From assembly GCF_036785885.1 (NCBI RefSeq), contig NC_092320.1, positions 17,299,557-17,363,556 of the forward strand: a stretch of 64,000 nucleotides of DNA, in the 5' to 3' direction. Origin of the DNA: Coffea arabica (Eukaryota > Streptophyta > Magnoliopsida > Gentianales > Rubiaceae). Under the pieces are notes generated by a model, which ran no database searches, was not told the DNA's origin, and saw only the letters and a list, made by a program, of their open reading frames with translations. A program made the translations under genes and the position numbers. Below, in pieces: positions 62,461 to 64,000 of this stretch; position 1 is the stretch's first letter, and every line of letters begins with the position of its first letter.

Positions 62461-62865
62461 ATGTGCGAATCTCAATGCCTATCTATTGCCTTGCTTAATT
62501 AAGAATGACTTTAAACCAGGATTAGAGGAGGAAAGGTCAAATATTGGTATGTATTATTATGTTAATTAACTTATGAAATAGCAAGAAATAGAACAACAAA
62601 TATATCAGTAAAAAGGGGTCAACTGAGCAAAAAGAGCAAATTCGAACAGAGTTGAATATTGAATTTTTTTTTCCATAATTTAGATTTGAATACCAATTTA
62701 CAAGGATTTTTTAATCTCATTAATAAATATATATTTTTTGGAAAATTATATCCACACACCTTCAATTAGATATCCATACACCTTCTCTATTCTATTTTAC
62801 ACTAGATATTCGACTACAATGAAGATTAAAATAGTAAGGGTACGTGACATGGTCAACTATGAATA

Positions 62866-63460
62866 TTGATCTCTTGACGAAAATGCTTCCTTTTTGTGGA
62901 AAAACAATTAAAATTGAGAATTAGGGGGGCAAGAGTCTAACAAAAGCTAAGTTTTTCTTTACCGTAAATTGTGGGTCATAATTACATGGTTTTGCTAAAA
63001 AAAAAAAAAGAAAGTAAATAAAAATGTGTTTATGATGCAAACAAATAAAAATTAACAAATAAACTACAATCCAAACAAATTGATTTCTTGACGAAAATGC
63101 TTCGTTTTAGTTCTGAAAACAACTAAAATTGAGAATTAGGGGGAAAACGTCTAGCAAAAGCTAAGTTGTTTCTTTTTTGCCCTAAACCGTGGGTCAGAAT
63201 TGCATGGTTCAGCTCAAACAAAAAAAAAAAAAAAAAGAAAGCAAATAAAAATGCATTGATGATGCAAGCAAATAAAAATTGACAAATAAACTACGATCCA
63301 AACAAACTGATTTCTTGACGAAAATGCTCTGTTTTAGTAGTGAAAACAATTAAAATTGAGAATTAGGAGGAAAGAAGAGTCTAACAAAACTAAGATATTT
63401 TTTTTTTTTTGCCATAAATTGTGGGACTCAGAATTACATTGTTTTGCTCAAAAAAAAAAA
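62866..63460. repeat. Three-copy tandem array, period 214-227 bp
   Basis: Units begin TTGATCTCTTGACGAAAATG (62866), TTGATTTCTTGACGAAAATG (63080) and CTGATTTCTTGACGAAAATG (63307); the third is cut at about 150 bp. Each carries AATTGAGAATTAGG, GTCTA(A/G)CAAAA, TTGTGGG-type, and an A run; the first two also carry AAATAAAAATG and AACAAATAAACTAC-like motifs. No protein is encoded. Confidence 0.9.
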
Positions 63461-64000
63461 AAAGAAAAGAGGAAAATCTTGGTCTCTTTGATCTCGTCTG
63501 TTGCCTGGAAGGGGAGTAATTAATGAATGTGTTTGGTTGGCGGTGGGCAAAGTTTAAAAAGCAGAAGAGCGCGTTATCAGTCGTTAGTTAGCACGTTTTT
63601 ATGCTTCCCCATCATAATAAAACAGGAAGAAAGCGCAAACGCGGTGGAAAGGCCCCAAATCATGTGGAATCAATCAATGCTTTGGTCCAGGTTGACCCCA
63701 ATAAATTAACAAAAAATATATATATATCAATGCTTGCGACTTCCGCCCACGGGTCCGGGCGGGAAGAGGAGGAGTAGGCGTAGGTGGCTCACATTCCCTC
63801 CATGAGTCTTCGCTAGATCTATAATCCATATTTGCCAGCTCTCTCTCCCCAAGATCTCGCTCCATTTTTTATTTATATATATATATATACACGCTCCTTC
63901 ACTCTATTCTCCACCTTAAGAGTATTCTTGCCTTTTATTTTTGTCTTTTCAACTTTTTGAAAGGTAGGCAAATGTAGTGTAGGATTTTTGCATATGATAG
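63461..64000 (+). promoter_or_regulatory. Probable promoter of a gene beyond the right edge
   Basis: A TATA-like TTTATATATATATATATAC at about 63869-63888 is followed by pyrimidine-rich GCTCCTTCACTCTATTCTCC, a typical plant 5' leader composition. No start codon with a credible frame is reached before the window ends. Confidence 0.35.

Larger units (their letters stand above)
55494..62865. other. Villin 3' UTR and downstream spacer
   Basis: The first several hundred bases are probably 3' UTR. Beyond it I see a 15-base G run at 57059-57073, (TA)n tracts, a possible decayed SINE near 62343-62460, and no gene. The 157-codon open frame at 56611-57084 has no domain and runs into the G tract, so it is not called. 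Confidence 0.55.

Overview
The window reads as nuclear DNA of a flowering plant, almost certainly a eudicot: genes are split by AT-rich introns with plant-type splice sites, spacers are full of plant transposons, and every recognised gene has its closest known relatives in plants. I cannot name the species. All gene models below were built by splicing by eye, and all reading frames close exactly.

Layout. 1-1553: the end of a minus-strand LTR retrotransposon that runs off the left edge, with an LTR and a tRNA-Asp primer binding site. 1554-7490: spacer holding several diverged copies of one cassette, apparently old copies of the region upstream of the next gene. 7491-10133 (+): an LRR receptor kinase with 13 repeats. 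10134-13580: spacer with a Stowaway-type MITE, an RNase H-like relic and a small MITE. 13581-16970 (+): CTU2/NCS2, tRNA wobble-uridine thiolation. 18106-21122 (-): NTAQ1, N-terminal glutamine amidohydrolase of the Arg/N-degron pathway. 21545-24549 (+): a DTW-domain tRNA aminocarboxypropyltransferase. NTAQ1 and the DTW gene diverge from a 422-bp G-rich spacer, while CTU2 and NTAQ1 converge, so two tRNA-modification genes flank a protein-degradation gene.

24550-43800 is gene-poor. It carries a 4.7-kb Mutator-like element with a perfect 9-bp target duplication, into which a 3.15-kb solo LTR inserted; a second Mutator-like element of 1.1 kb, also with a perfect 9-bp duplication; a second copy of the Stowaway-type MITE; hAT-like MITEs; and copies of a very short tRNA-derived SINE with target duplications.

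About 43800-55493 (+): a complete plant villin gene (22 coding exons, 947 residues, six gelsolin repeats and a headpiece), with a non-coding leader exon and an 11-nt micro-exon. A copy of the short SINE sits in one of its introns. 55494-64000: AT-rich spacer with a long (TA)n tract, a three-copy tandem array of about 220 bp, and a probable promoter at the right edge for a gene outside the window.

No CRISPR, operon or prokaryotic feature is present, and I found no clearly undescribed enzyme system. The most unusual items are the minimal SINE family, the nested transposon, the three-copy tandem array and the repeated cassette upstream of the receptor kinase.
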